Assembly: GCF_902167145.1 (NCBI RefSeq) | Contig: NC_050105.1 | Coordinates: 142,927,508 to 142,991,507 of the forward strand | Direction of reading: 5' to 3' | DNA length: 64,000 nucleotides | From: Zea mays | Lineage: Eukaryota > Streptophyta > Magnoliopsida > Poales > Poaceae | Shown: positions 1 through 10,163 of the stretch, piece by piece | Position numbering within the stretch: the stretch's first letter is position 1 | Layout of the letters: every line of letters begins with the position of its first letter | Notes under the pieces: generated by a model | What the model saw: the letters and a program-made list of their open reading frames with translations, nothing else | Told to the model about the DNA's origin: nothing | Databases searched by the model: none | Program-made: the position numbers and the translations under genes

Positions 1-936
1 TGGGGGTTGTGTGACCATTGAACAATAACTAGAGCCTCATACACCTGACCGACATATGTTTTCTTGCTATAGATCACTTTCTTGAATTTTTGATGGTGAC
101 CATTTCTTGGTTAATAATTCGTAGGTGTTATTCATCGGTATTATTGAAAATGGTCGTTTATGTTATTTTCATAAAAAATATGAGTTGTGTGGCCATTGAT
201 CATCGATCAGAGGCTTATTCACGTCACTCCACATATGACATTCTTAGATTTCTAGACAAGTCCAATTCTTGGTAAAAAATCTGTAGGTTTTATTCTTTAG
301 ATTTATTAAAACAGTCATTAATGGCTATTTTCGAAAAAATAGGGGTTGGGTGGCCATTGGTCATCAACTAGAGGCTCGTACACCTCACCCCAAATACGTT
401 TTCTTGCAATATATCACATTCTTAGATTTTTATTGGAGACCATTTTTGGTAAAAAAATGTCGGTGTTATCTTTCAGTATTATTAAAAATGGTCGTTAATA
501 CTATTTTTAACATAAATAGGTGTTGTGTGACCATTGATAATTGACCAAAGGCTCGTATATCTCATCTCACATATATTTTCTTCCAATAGATCACATGCTT
601 CGATTTCTGGTATAGACCAATTCTTGGTCAAAAATGCGTATGTGCTATCTTTCGGTATTATTGAAAATAATCGTTAATGACTATTTTTGACAAAAATGAG
701 GTTGTGTGGCCTTTGATTAATGACCAGAGACTCGTACACCTACCATAGATCACATTCTTGTATTTCTAGTGTTGACCATTTGTCGGTTAAAAATCCATAT
801 GTGTTAGCATTTAGTATTATTGAAAATGATCGTTCATGTTATTTTCAACAAAAATAGCTGTTGTGTGGCTATTGATTATCGACTAAAGGCTCATACACAT
901 CACCTCAAATATTTTCCTTGCCATAAATCACATTCT
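1..936 (-). repeat. Knob180-type satellite, about 5.5 diverged units
   Basis: Tandem units recur with the landmark GTTGTGTGGCCATTGAT at about 6, 184, 345, 522, 701 and 860. Spacings are 178, 161, 177, 179 and 159 bp, so two units carry deletions of about 17 bp. Each unit also has a block reading roughly AAAAATGGTCGTTAAT and a CACATTCTT block. From memory this is the reverse complement of the maize 180-bp heterochromatic knob repeat. The units are clearly diverged from one another, and the array stops abruptly at about 936 inside a unit. It looks like an old stray island or a knob edge rather than a fresh homogenised array. It is non-coding. Confidence 0.85.
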
Positions 937-1645
937 GTTGGACACCATTTTTATGTGGTACCAAGTCCCCCAACCTTAAACACACTTAAATCCTAATAGA
1001 TAATCTACTACTTTTCTATAAAAGGTATGACTTAATACTCCAAGGATTAAACACCAGAGTACTCCAAAGTTGAGCTAAACACACAAAATAAGTCTTCTGA
1101 ATTGGTGCTAAGTTTGAACTTCCAGACTATGAAACCTTGAATCTTTAGACCACTGTTACTGCCAGTTTCATATGGATTTAGGGTTAAGTGATTTAATAAA
1201 GTTTGTGCACCTGATGCAACTCTATAATTTTGTTACATCGACCATTTTCAAACTATCTACAGATCAAAAGTTATAAAGGCCTGAAGAGAGCTCGCTGATA
1301 AGAAATTTCAGAATTCCAAACCCAGGTCAAGACTTAGTTTTGAGTTTTTTTCTATTTTTTCCTATGAAACTTGGAAATCTCTACACATGAAAGTTGCTTG
1401 GTTTGAAAATCCATATAACTTTGATATTTTGACTTTTGGCAAAATATTATCAGATCACAAATTTCATCTTTTGGACCAAAACTAGAGTTTTTTAAACTAG
1501 GTTTTTTACTTTTTATCCATCACCACATTGCATTTAATTTTTTTTGGTTCTAGTGAATACATTTTAAGTGTATTAGAACACAAAGATACCAATGCATATG
1601 ATGACATGCCAGGTTTTAGTTTCCATTAACAACAGGGGTGTTACA
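937..1645 (-). mobile_element. Tekay/Del-type LTR fragment upstream of H2A copy A
   Basis: Read on the minus strand the fragment begins at 1645 with TGTAACACCCCTGTTGTTA, a typical LTR start for maize Del/Tekay-type Gypsy elements. It is truncated at 937 where the satellite begins. The same LTR, with the same junction to the H2A upstream region, recurs at 4744 (plus) and 24329 (minus), and without the junction at 20831. The LTR therefore entered before the H2A module was duplicated. No coding sequence is present. The family name is an inference. Confidence 0.7.
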
Positions 1646-2107
1646 AGCACCATCTCAAGTGTCTCAAATATACTACACCGTAGTGGGTTTGCCATATAAT
1701 CTAGATTTCGAGCTTTACTGTTGGAGCGGGGTGTTTTGTTGCCCTAAATTATATAAATTACAATTATTTTTAATTTCTCTTAAAGTCGCGCAGCGTATAG
1801 ACTACTGTCGTCCGACGGCCCACGAGCAATGCAAGCTACGAACCCAAGGGATCTCCCAAATAAAGTTGTGAAAGCTCTCGTTACTCACCGCCCGATCCAA
1901 CGGATCGTGCTCTCGAAAACAAATCTTGGTCGTCCCCTTCCCCTCAAATCCAACGGCGTCAAGCTCACGTCCCGCAGATCGGCTCCTCGCACCATCCCCG
2001 CCCCGCCGCTATAAAAACACTCATCTGTTGCATTTCGATTCCGAACCCAAATCATCATTCCCTTTGCCTTCACATCAGAGTAGACGCGCACCCTAGGCTC
2101 TCGGGAG
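1646..2107 (+). promoter_or_regulatory. Promoter and 5' UTR region of H2A copy A
   Basis: A TATA box (TATAAAAA) lies at 2010-2017, about 90 bp before the ATG. About 30 bp further upstream is CACGTCCCGCAGATC, where CGCAGATC at 1973-1980 is a one-base variant of the plant histone octamer CGCGGATC. Copy B keeps the perfect octamer. An ACGT-type core precedes it. The layout fits a replication-dependent plant histone promoter. The change is G to A at a CpG, as expected from methylated-cytosine decay. Confidence 0.65.
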
Positions 2108-2560
2108 ATGGAGGACAGTAGCGCGGTGGTGGAGAAGTTGGCGTTTGGGCGAAAGCTAGGCGGCGAGCCAAAGAAGAAGGCGGTGTCGCGGTCTGTCAAG
2201 GCTGAGCTCCAGTTTCTAGTTGGGCGCATCAGGCGGTACCTTAAGGAAGGTCAGTACGCGCAGCGCGTCGGCAGGGGCGCGCCCGTGTTCTTTGCCAGCG
2301 TCCTTGAGTACCTCGCCGCCGAGGTCCTGTAGCTGGCGGGCGCCGCGACGCGCAATAGTAAGAGGGGCCGCATCGTCCCGCGCCACCTCCTCCTCGCCAT
2401 TCGTAAGGACGAGGAGCTCGGCAAGCTGCTTGCCGGGGTCACCATCGCGCACGGCGGTGTGCTGCTCAACATCAACCTCGCCCTCCTCCCCAACAAGGCC
2501 GCCGCCGCCGCAGGCAGTAACAAGTCCCCCACGAAGTCCGCCGCGAAGTCGCCGAAGTAG
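2108..2560 (+). pseudogene. Histone H2A pseudogene, copy A (one nonsense codon)
   Basis: The reading frame is 151 codons from ATG 2108 to TAG 2558-2560, the usual length of a plant H2A. It contains the recognisable H2A blocks [51 protein letters not shown], then [20 protein letters not shown] and a C-terminal tail with SPTK and SPK motifs typical of plant H2A. H2A pairs with H2B in the nucleosome. Codon 75 (2330-2332) is TAG where other copies have GAG, so translation would stop in the middle of the histone fold. There is no other frameshift. It converges on copy B, 1.27 kb downstream on the other strand. It is either a recently disabled gene or a pseudogene captured among transposons. Confidence 0.88.
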
Positions 2561-3827
2561 TGTCTTGTCTCACGTTCACCCCGTCCTATACACTGTGGTT
2601 GTGGATGTCGACTTTTGCCGTTTTGGAAGTGTGTAGTGATGCGTCGCCTGCGATTAACCTAAGTTCTAGTTAAATTTCTAGCTCTAGTGCTGCTTGGTAA
2701 TGGGGTCTGCATGCAATATGGTGTTCACATGTGATGATACAAAAATGTCAAACTCAGACATAGATAAAGTGAAATTGTTTCTCCTTTTGTATTTCCTTAC
2801 AAATTGGGTATTACAGAAACTTAGGTTAAAATTATTCACTTTGAGTTATTCCGAACCAAGCACCTAATAATAACTTAGATTATACAGAACAATCAAGTCG
2901 CATGGCTAACGCCTAGTCAGCGTTTGAACTTCGGACAGTGAGTTATTCCGAAGTCCGTGGCCTTCTCGATGAGGTTGGTGAGCGAGTGCTCGTACTCGAA
3001 TTCAGTGAGGTCGCACAACATCTTCCCAGCATCCCCTCCCGCTGTCGCCCCGTGTTCTGTTCTATAGCTAGAAATACGGTGGCGATGTGCCTTGTACAAG
3101 ATGCAAAGGCGTCAACGTTTTTGTTTGTTACTTTGCTGTTTTTTGAAATTGACGGGACCTGAACATTGTCTAGTCATGAGAACACAAATCATCCGCAGAT
3201 TATTGCCCCGAAATTTGTATTGCTCACTGTCTGGGAGAGTTTGTCCAGCATTCCACTTGAAGCAAATTGGTTGCATATTTGAATCCTCAACCCAATCTGC
3301 ACACGTGTCTATCTACAATTGACCTGGTACAACAATTCAACAACGACGCTAAGTCACTAGTTTAACTACATTTCAGATACACCAATACAGCATCAAAGCA
3401 GCACAATACTACAGATGTGCTGTTGGGCACATATGTATTGTATGCAGCCTGAAGATTTTGGTCGGATGTGCCTGTCAATCTACCAATTTCGTCATAAATG
3501 GACACAGATGCAACATGTATGCAGCCATCACTTCGTTTGGTAACGCTAGCACCCATATCACAGATGTTTGCAAAACATGATAGGATGCAAATCTTACTTA
3601 TTATGGAATGATAAGAGAGAATTAGTTCAGCATCAAATAAAGCAAGGCACTTCTTCCCATTAAACTTCACATGGAATGGAGACCCCATTACCAAGCAACA
3701 CTAGAGCTAGAAATTTAACTAGAACTTAGGTCAATCGCAGACGACACATCACTACACACTTGCAAAACGGCAAAAGTCAACATCCACAACCACAGTGTAT
3801 AGCACGGGGTGAACGTGAGACGAGACA
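2561..3827. other. H2A 3' flanks and spacer of the palindrome
   Basis: The 3' flank of copy A (to about 2707) matches, inverted, the 3' flank of copy B (from about 3679). The unique spacer between them, about 2735-3665, reappears inverted at about 19085-20130. At 2917-3040 on the minus strand is a short coding-like stretch (DAGKMLCDLTEFEYEHSLTN). Its counterpart at 19720-19890 is longer and reads KMLHDLTESEYELSLTN, so the spacer may hold a decayed gene fragment. I do not recognise the family. No other gene is visible. Confidence 0.55.
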
Positions 3828-4279
3828 CTACTTCGGCTACTTCGCGGCGGCCTTCGTGGGGGACTTGCTGCTGCCTGCGGCGGCGACGACCTTGTTGGGG
3901 AGGAGGGCGGGGTTGATGTTGGACAACACACCATCGTGCGTGATGGTGACCTCGACAAGCAGATTGCCGAGCTCCTCGTCCTTGCGGATGGCCAGGAGGA
4001 GGTAGCGCGGGACGATGCGGCCCCTCTTGCTGTCACGCGCCGCGGCACCCGCCAGCTCCATGACCTCGGCGGCGAGGTACTCGAGGACGCTGGCAAGGAA
4101 CACGGGCGCGCCCCTACCGACGCGTTGCCCGTACTGACCTTCCTTCAGGTACCACCTGATGCGCCCAACTGGAACTGGAGCCCGGCCTTGACAGTTCGCG
4201 ACACCGCATTCTTCTTTGGCCCGCCGCCCAGCTTCCGCCCAAACGCAAACTTCTCCACCACCGCGCTGTCGTCCTCTAT
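3828..4279 (-). pseudogene. Histone H2A pseudogene, copy B (lost start, frameshift, late stop)
   Basis: The minus-strand sequence is homologous to copy A over its full length but 452 rather than 453 bases long. Three lesions are visible. The start codon is ATA (4277-4279). One C is missing where copies A and C read CAGTTCC/TCCCAGTTGG, which shifts the frame after about codon 37. A TCG to TAG change (3837-3839) removes the last three residues. Downstream of the frameshift the fold is recognisable: [56 protein letters not shown], and a tail with SPTK. Codon 75 is GAG here, so the nonsense codon of copy A is private to A. Confidence 0.88.
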
Positions 4280-4743
4280 CCCCCGAGAGCCTAGGGTGCA
4301 CGTCTGCTCTAATGTGGAGGCAAAGGGAATGGTGATTTGGATTCGAAATCGGAATGCAGCGGAGGAATGTTTTTATAGCGGCGGGACGGGGATGGTGTGG
4401 GGGACCGATCCGCGGGACGTGAGCTTGACGCCGTTGGATTTGAGGGGAAGGGGACGACCAGGATTTGTTTTCGAGAGCACGATCCGTTAGATTGGGCAGT
4501 GAGGAACGAGCGCTTTTATAGCTGTATTTGGGAGATCCCTTGGGTCGGTAGCTTGCATGGCCCGTGGGCCGTCGGACGACAGTGGTCTATACGATGCGCG
4601 ACTTTAGGACAATTTAAAAATGATTGTATTTTATATAATTTATGGCAACAACAAAACATTCCGCTCCAACAGTAAAGCTCCAAATTTAGATTATAGGGCA
4701 GCCCACTACGGTGTAGTATATTTGAAACACTTGAGATGGTGCT
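4280..4743 (-). promoter_or_regulatory. Promoter region of H2A copy B with intact histone octamer
   Basis: On the minus strand the plant histone octamer CGCGGATC is intact (4407-4414), followed by a TATA box (reverse complement of TTTTTATA at 4370-4377). Spacing is the same as in copy A. The region ends at the Tekay/Del-type LTR, which starts at 4744, about 465 bp from the former start codon. The promoter elements outlived the coding sequence they drove. Confidence 0.65.
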
Positions 4744-5160
4744 TGTAACACCCGTGGTGTTAATAGAAACTAAAACCCGACATGACATCATATGCATTGA
4801 CATCTTTGTGTTGTAATACACTTAAAATGTATTCACTAAGACCAAAAAAAACTTTAAGTGGGATATGGTGATGGATAGAGAGTCGAAAATCTAGTATGAA
4901 AAACTCTAGTTTTGGTCCAAATATCAAAGTTATAGGGTTTTCCAAACCAAGCAACTTTCATGTGCACAGATTTTCAAGTTTAAAGGAAAAACTAAGTCTT
5001 GACCTAGGGTTTGAAATTCTGAAATTTTTATCAGCGAGCTCTCTTTAAGCCTCTTTAACTTTTGATCTGTAGATAGTTTGAAAATGGTCGCTGTAACAAA
5101 GTTGTAGAGTTGCACTAGGTGCACAAACTTGATTAAATCACTTAACCCTAAATCTATATG

Positions 5161-6861
5161 TGTCGGGGACCATAATTAGGGGTACCTTCAAGACGCCTAA
5201 TTCTCAGCTGGTAACCCCCATCAGCATAAAGCTGCAGAGGCCTGATGGGTGCGATTAAGTCAGGGATCAGTCCATACGAGCGACTCGATCACGCCTTGCC
5301 CGAGCCTAGCCTCGGACAAGGGCAGCCGACCCCGAGGGATTTCCGTCTCGCCCGAGGCCCCCCTCCAACGGCGGACACATCTCCGGCTCGCCCGAGGCCT
5401 TGCCTTCGCTAAGAAGCAACCCTGACTAAATCGCCGCGCCGACCGACCGAGTCGCAGGAGCATTTAACGCAAAGGTGGCCTGACACCTTTATCCTGACGC
5501 GCGCCCCCCGGCAGAGCCGAAGTGACCGCCGTCACTTCGCCGCTCCACTGACCGGTCTGACAGAAGGACAGCGCCGCCTGCGCCACTCCGACTGCAGTGC
5601 CACTTGACAGAGTGAGACTAACAGGCAGTGAGGCCCTGACAAAGGCGCCATAGGAAACTCCGCTCTGCCCGACCCAGGGCTCGGACTCGGGCTAAGCCCG
5701 GAAGACGGCGAACTCCGCTCCGCCCGACCCAGGGCTCGGACTCGGGCTAGGCCCCGGAAGACGGCGAACTCCGCTCCGCCCGACCCAGGGCTCGGACTCG
5801 GGCTAAGCCCCGGAAGACGGCGAACTCCGCTCCGCCCGACCCAGGGCTCGGCGAACTCCGCTCCGCCCGACCCAGGGCTCGGACTCGGGCTAAGCCCCGA
5901 AAGACGGCGAACTCCGCTCCGCCCGACCCCGGGCTCGGACTCGGGCTAGGCCCCGGAAGACGGCGAACTCCGCTCCGCCCGACCCAGGGCTCGGACTCGG
6001 GCTAGGCTCCGGAAGACGACGAACTCCGCTTCGCCCGACCCCAGGGCTCGGACTCCGCCCTGGCCTCTGCCGAACGACCTCCGCCTCGCCCGACCCAGGG
6101 GCTCGGGCTCGGCCTCGGCCATGGAAGACAGACTCGACCTCGGCTTCGGAGGAGCCTCCACGTCGCCCGACCTAGGGCGCAAGCCAGCCACGTCAACAGG
6201 AAGCGCCATCATCACCTTACCCCGAGCCGACTCGGGCCGCAGAGAACAAGACCGGCGTCCCATCTGGCTAGCTCCGCCAGATAGGCAATGATGGCGCCCC
6301 GCAAGCCCTGTGACGACGACGACTCTCAGCTCTCTTACGGAAGCAGGAGGACGTCAGCAAGGACTCAACCGCTCCGACAACTGTCCCTCCGCCAGGCTCC
6401 GTTGCTCCTCCGACAGCCACGACATCACACCAGCTGGGTGCCAAGATCTCTCCGGCTGCCACATTGGCATGTACTTAGGGCGCTAGCTCTCCCCCGCTAG
6501 ACACGTAGCACTCTGCTACACCCCCATTGTACACCTGGATCCTCTCCTTACGCCTATAAAAGGAAGGACCAGGGCCCTCTTAGAGAGAGTTGGCCGCGCG
6601 GGGACGAGGACGAGACAGGCGCTCTCTTGGGGCCGCTCGCTTCCCTCACCCGCGTGGACGCTTGTAACCCCCTACTGCAAGCGCACCCGACCTGGGCGCG
6701 GGACGAACACGAAGGCCGCGGGATTTCCACCTCTCTCACGCCCGTCTCCGGCCACCTCGCTTCCCCCCTTCGCGCTCTCCCACGCGCTCGACCCATCTGG
6801 GCTGGGGCACACGACACACTCACTCTTCGGCTTAGGGACCCCCGGTCTCGAAACGCCGACA
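5161..6861 (+). mobile_element. Huck-type solo LTR with target-site duplication
   Basis: This is a 1701-bp LTR starting TGTCGGGGACCATAATTAGG and ending AACGCCGACA. It is bordered by the perfect 5-bp target duplication ATATG (5156-5160 and 6862-6866). No internal region is present, so it is a solo LTR left by LTR-LTR recombination. A TATA box (TATAAAAGG) lies at 6555-6563. It matches the LTRs at 45148-46822 (inverted) and 63594-64000. It sits inside the Tekay/Del-type LTR of the H2A module. The copy of that LTR at 20831-21810 lacks it, so it inserted after the duplication or only in this arm. Confidence 0.9.
5660..6060 (+). repeat. Tandem repeat inside the Huck solo LTR, about 57-bp unit
   Basis: The unit contains CCGCCCGACCCAGGGCTCGG followed by a GGAAGACGGCGAACTCCGCT block and recurs roughly every 57-59 bp. 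At least six copies are visible, one with an internal deletion near 5850. It is the same repeat seen inverted in the LTR at 45961-46320. It is GC-rich and lies in the part of the LTR upstream of the TATA box, that is, in U3. Confidence 0.8.
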
Positions 6862-7542
6862 ATATGAAACTGGCAGTAACAGTGGTCTAAAGATTCAAGG
6901 TTTCATAGTCTGGAAGTTCAGACTTAACACCAATTTAGAAGACTAACTTTGTGTGTTTGGCCCAACTTTTGAGTTCTCTGGTGTTTGAACTTTGGAGTAT
7001 TAACTCGTACCTTTTATAAAAAAGTTGTAGATTATCTATTAGGGTACAAGTGTGTTTAAGGGTGGGGGACTTGGTACCACATAAAAATTTCAGAAAAAGG
7101 TGCTCGAAGATAGCCTGTCAGACTGTGATTTTGCTCTGAGGTTACCTAACAGTGCTGATCACTCAACTTTGGATCCATTTCGTGCTTGCTCCATTGAGAA
7201 AATGATTTAGATCATTATAACAAAGATGAAGCTCTTATATTGGGGAACAAATCTCTTATAAAGGGTTGGACATAGTGTTGTGCAAAAAAAAAGTTAAGTA
7301 ACCCCAAACATGCACTGTCTGTCTACATTTGAGAGGAAGTATAATTCAGAAGCTGAAACTGAGCTTCAAAGGAGTGTAACCAGGTTTGGGGTTTTATTAT
7401 TTGAGATCTGGATACTTTTGATCACAAAACGCTATAAAGGAATTAAAGACCATATGCAGGGAAATGGATTCCTTTTAGATATGTTAGTCTAGTATCACAC
7501 AAAATATCAAGTATTATGCTCTAGAACCTACCCTGTCAGGTT

Positions 7543-8337
7543 ATGTGGTGTTTTGGTGATTAAGTGTCCAACACAAATGTTCTGAGCTCTTTATGTGTTA
7601 AACAAGCAAAAGGTATGTTTATAGACTTAGTAAATTGTTTTATGTACTAACATGGTTATCCAAGTGCTAGAAACAGTGACTAAAGAACAAGAGAAGAAAA
7701 GAGAGAAGAGTTGGCTGTGTGCGGCCAACACCAGCTCGGTCTGGGTGCACCGGACAGCGTTCGGTGCGCCAGGCTGGTCCGCGTGAACTCGTTGCTCTCG
7801 GGACTCGACAACGGCATACGACTAAAAATCACCGGACTGTCCGGTGAGTCATCTGCGACGAACTCGATGCTCTCGGGAATGAAGAAAGTCGACGTGGCTA
7901 TAATTCACCGGACTGTCCGGTGGTGCACCGGACTGTTCGGTGAGCCAACGGTTGCCAACGCCAACGGTCGGCCGCGAAATCTGCGGGCGACGCGTGGCAG
8001 CTCCAACGGTCGGAAGGAAGCACCAGACTGTTCGGTGTGCACCGGACAGTGTATGGTGCGCCAATGGGTCCGGAGTTGCAACAATCGACTGTGCCGTTTT
8101 TGGAAGGAAATCGCGCACCGGACAGGTTAAAATAGCTGTCCGATGGCGCATCGGCCTGTCCTGGGCGTCACTCGACAGAAGGCAAGGATGGCCTTCCAAG
8201 TTGGTCTCCAACGACTCTTAGCTGCCTTGGGGCTATAAAATGGGCCCCTAGGCGCATGGAGGAGACAACCAAGCATTCACTAAGCATCCTAAGACTCCAA
8301 GACTCCAACTCCATGCATTTGATTCTCTGTGTTAGTG
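7543..8337 (+). mobile_element. 5' LTR remnant of the Opie/Ji-type element
   Basis: It aligns with 17469-18263 of the 3' LTR. The first 35 bp of the LTR are missing, and the part after GTGTTAGTGAT is deleted into reverse transcriptase sequence. It carries several GC-rich palindromic motifs of the type CACCGGACTGTCCGGTG (7740-8170), then a TATA box at 8234-8240 (GGGGCTATAAAATGGGCC). U3 and the start of R are therefore preserved. Confidence 0.75.
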
Positions 8338-9339
8338 ATCAAAAGCCGATCGCACTCTTTTTACAAAAACTTTTTGTGTTTCAAATTTATGTCGATGACA
8401 TAATATTTAGTTCTACTAATCAAAAGTGTTGTGAGGAGTTTAGCAGGGTGATGACTCAAAAGTTCGATATGTCGATGATGAGCGAGTTGACCTACTTCCT
8501 TGGATTCCAAATGAAGCAACTAAAAGACGACACCTTCATCTCACAAACCAAGTACACTCAAGATCTTCTCAAGAGGTTTGGAATGAAAGACGCCAAGCCC
8601 GCAAAGACACCGATGGGAACCAACGGGCATGTCGACCTCATCAAAGGAGGTAAGTCTGTTGATCAAAAGACATACCGGTCCATGATAGGTTCCTTACTTT
8701 ATTTATGTGCTAGTAGACTGGACATTATGCTTAGTTTATGCATGTGTGCTAGATATCAATCCGACCTAAGGAATGTCACCTTGTGGCCATTAAGCGAATT
8801 CTTAGATATTTAGTTGCTACGCGTTGCTTCGGCATCTGGTATCCAAATGGGTCTACCTTTGACTTAATTGGATACTCAGACTCTGATTATGCCGGGTGAA
8901 AGGTTGATAGGAAGAGCACATTAGGGACATGCCAATTTCTCGAAAGGTCACTGGTGTCCTAGAGTTCTAAGAAACAAACATCCGTTGCCCTATCCACCGC
9001 TGAGGCCGAGTATGTTGCCGTAGGACAGTGTTGTGCGCAACTACTTTGGATGAGGCAAACCCTCCGGGACTTTGGCTACAATCTGAGCAAAGTCCCACTC
9101 CTATGTGACAAGAGAGTGCAATCCGCATGGCGGATAATCCTGTTGAACACAGCCACACTAAGCACATAGACATCCGGCATCACTTCCTGAGAGACCACCA
9201 GCAAAAGAGAGATATCGAGGTGTATCATATTAATACCGAGAACCAGCTAGCCGATATCCTCACCAAGCCTTTAGATGATAAAAGGTTTTGCAGGTTGCGT
9301 AGTGAGCTAAATGTCTTAGATTCGCGTAACTTGGATTGA
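8338..9339 (+). pseudogene. Copia reverse transcriptase / RNase H remnant
   Basis: An open stretch to 8813 carries the reverse transcriptase active site IYVDDIIF, then [31 protein letters not shown] and [19 protein letters not shown]. Sequence just before the active site is shifted by a small deletion. From 8814 on the RNase H part is broken by stops, though KVDRKST, a STAEAEYVA-like block, [18 protein letters not shown] and QLADILTKPL are readable to 9339. The order agrees with Copia pol. The homologous but intact region is the Opie copy at 57780-59222. Confidence 0.85.
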
Positions 9340-10125
9340 TCTATAACATACATGTGTTCTATGCCTTTGATCATGTTACTTTGTGCATTTCAATCAATTA
9401 TTGTTATTTATGGTGCTCAAGTTGTACAAGTGATCCCCGAACCTCATAAGTCCATATGCGAATGATGCATATATTAAGAGGGAGATGTGCTACAACTTGA
9501 CCCTTTGAGACTAACCTGGTTGTTTGAGTATTCTTCATGTAGTCTCAAAGGTGCATTGAAAGCGAAAAATAAACTTGGACGATGAAAAGTCTTCCACTAC
9601 ACTCCGGTATTAGTGTACTTCCTTCCAAGTTCATACTTGCAATCTCATTGCCCTTTTGCTCTTAATTGACATTTTTGGTGAGGCAATGGGGTTAAATGGG
9701 CAAAAAATGATCCCATTTTGGTGCTTTTAATGCCCAAGGGGGAGAAATTAAGGCCAAAACAAATGGATCATCTACCACTTGTGAATTTCAAAATAATAGA
9801 GTTAGAATTTTTGATTTGTCTAAAATTCTCTTATTGCAAAATTTGGTCTCTTGTGGGGAGAATTTTGATTATGGAAAAAAGGGAGAGTTTTTTGCACTTG
9901 ATCAATTTTTCTCTTGGAATAACTCTCTATGTGCCCAAACAAGTGTGTTTGACTTAGAGATAGGAAAATGAATTTAATTTGCAAAAACAAACCAAGTGGT
10001 GGCAAAGAGTGATCCAATTATGCCAAATAATAGTCAAAAACAATTTGGTCTTCAATTGCATTGATTTTGCACTTCTTTTTGTTGCTTTTTGATGTGTTGG
10101 CATAATTCACCAAAAAGGGAGAGAT
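9340..10125 (+). other. 3' untranslated part and polypurine tract of the Copia remnant
   Basis: AT-rich sequence between the end of pol and the 3' LTR. It ends in the polypurine tract AAAAAGGGAGAGAT (10112-10125), immediately followed by TGAAAGGGAAATG of the LTR. Small open frames such as 9718-9957 show no known motif. No gene is seen. Confidence 0.7.
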
Positions 10126-10160
10126 TGAAAGGGAAATGTGCCCTTAGGCCATTTCTATAA
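10126..10160 (+). mobile_element. First 35 bp of the 3' LTR, before the transposon
   Basis: It starts TGAAAGGGAAATGTGCCC after the polypurine tract and is interrupted after CTATAA. The LTR resumes at 17469 with GTGTTTTGGTGATT. The last three bases TAA (10158-10160) are repeated at 17466-17468. Confidence 0.85.
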
Positions 10161-10163
10161 GGC

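Larger units (their letters stand above)
4744..7541 (+). mobile_element. Tekay/Del-type LTR fragment, right arm of the palindrome
   Basis: It starts TGTAACACCCGTGGTGTTA at 4744 and runs to about 7541, interrupted by the Huck-type solo LTR 5161-6861. The part 4850-5160 plus 6867-7541 is closely repeated at 20831-21810. It ends abruptly where LTR sequence of the Opie/Ji element begins. Small open frames such as 7310-7492 are also present in the other copy, but they have no recognisable product and I regard them as chance. Confidence 0.65.

Noticed and set aside
1..936. Possible CRISPR-like or centromeric (CentC) array
   Set aside because: Units are about 180 bp and diverged, and match the knob repeat in length and landmarks. 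There are no short repeats with unique spacers, and CentC has a unit near 156 bp.
2108..2332. Short 74-codon H2A-like gene as a real protein
   Set aside because: The homology continues beyond the TAG in the same frame to the normal H2A end, so it is a nonsense mutation in a full-length gene.
7310..7492. 60-codon ORF also present at 21575
   Set aside because: Repeated only because the LTR segment is duplicated. There is no recognised motif and no start context.
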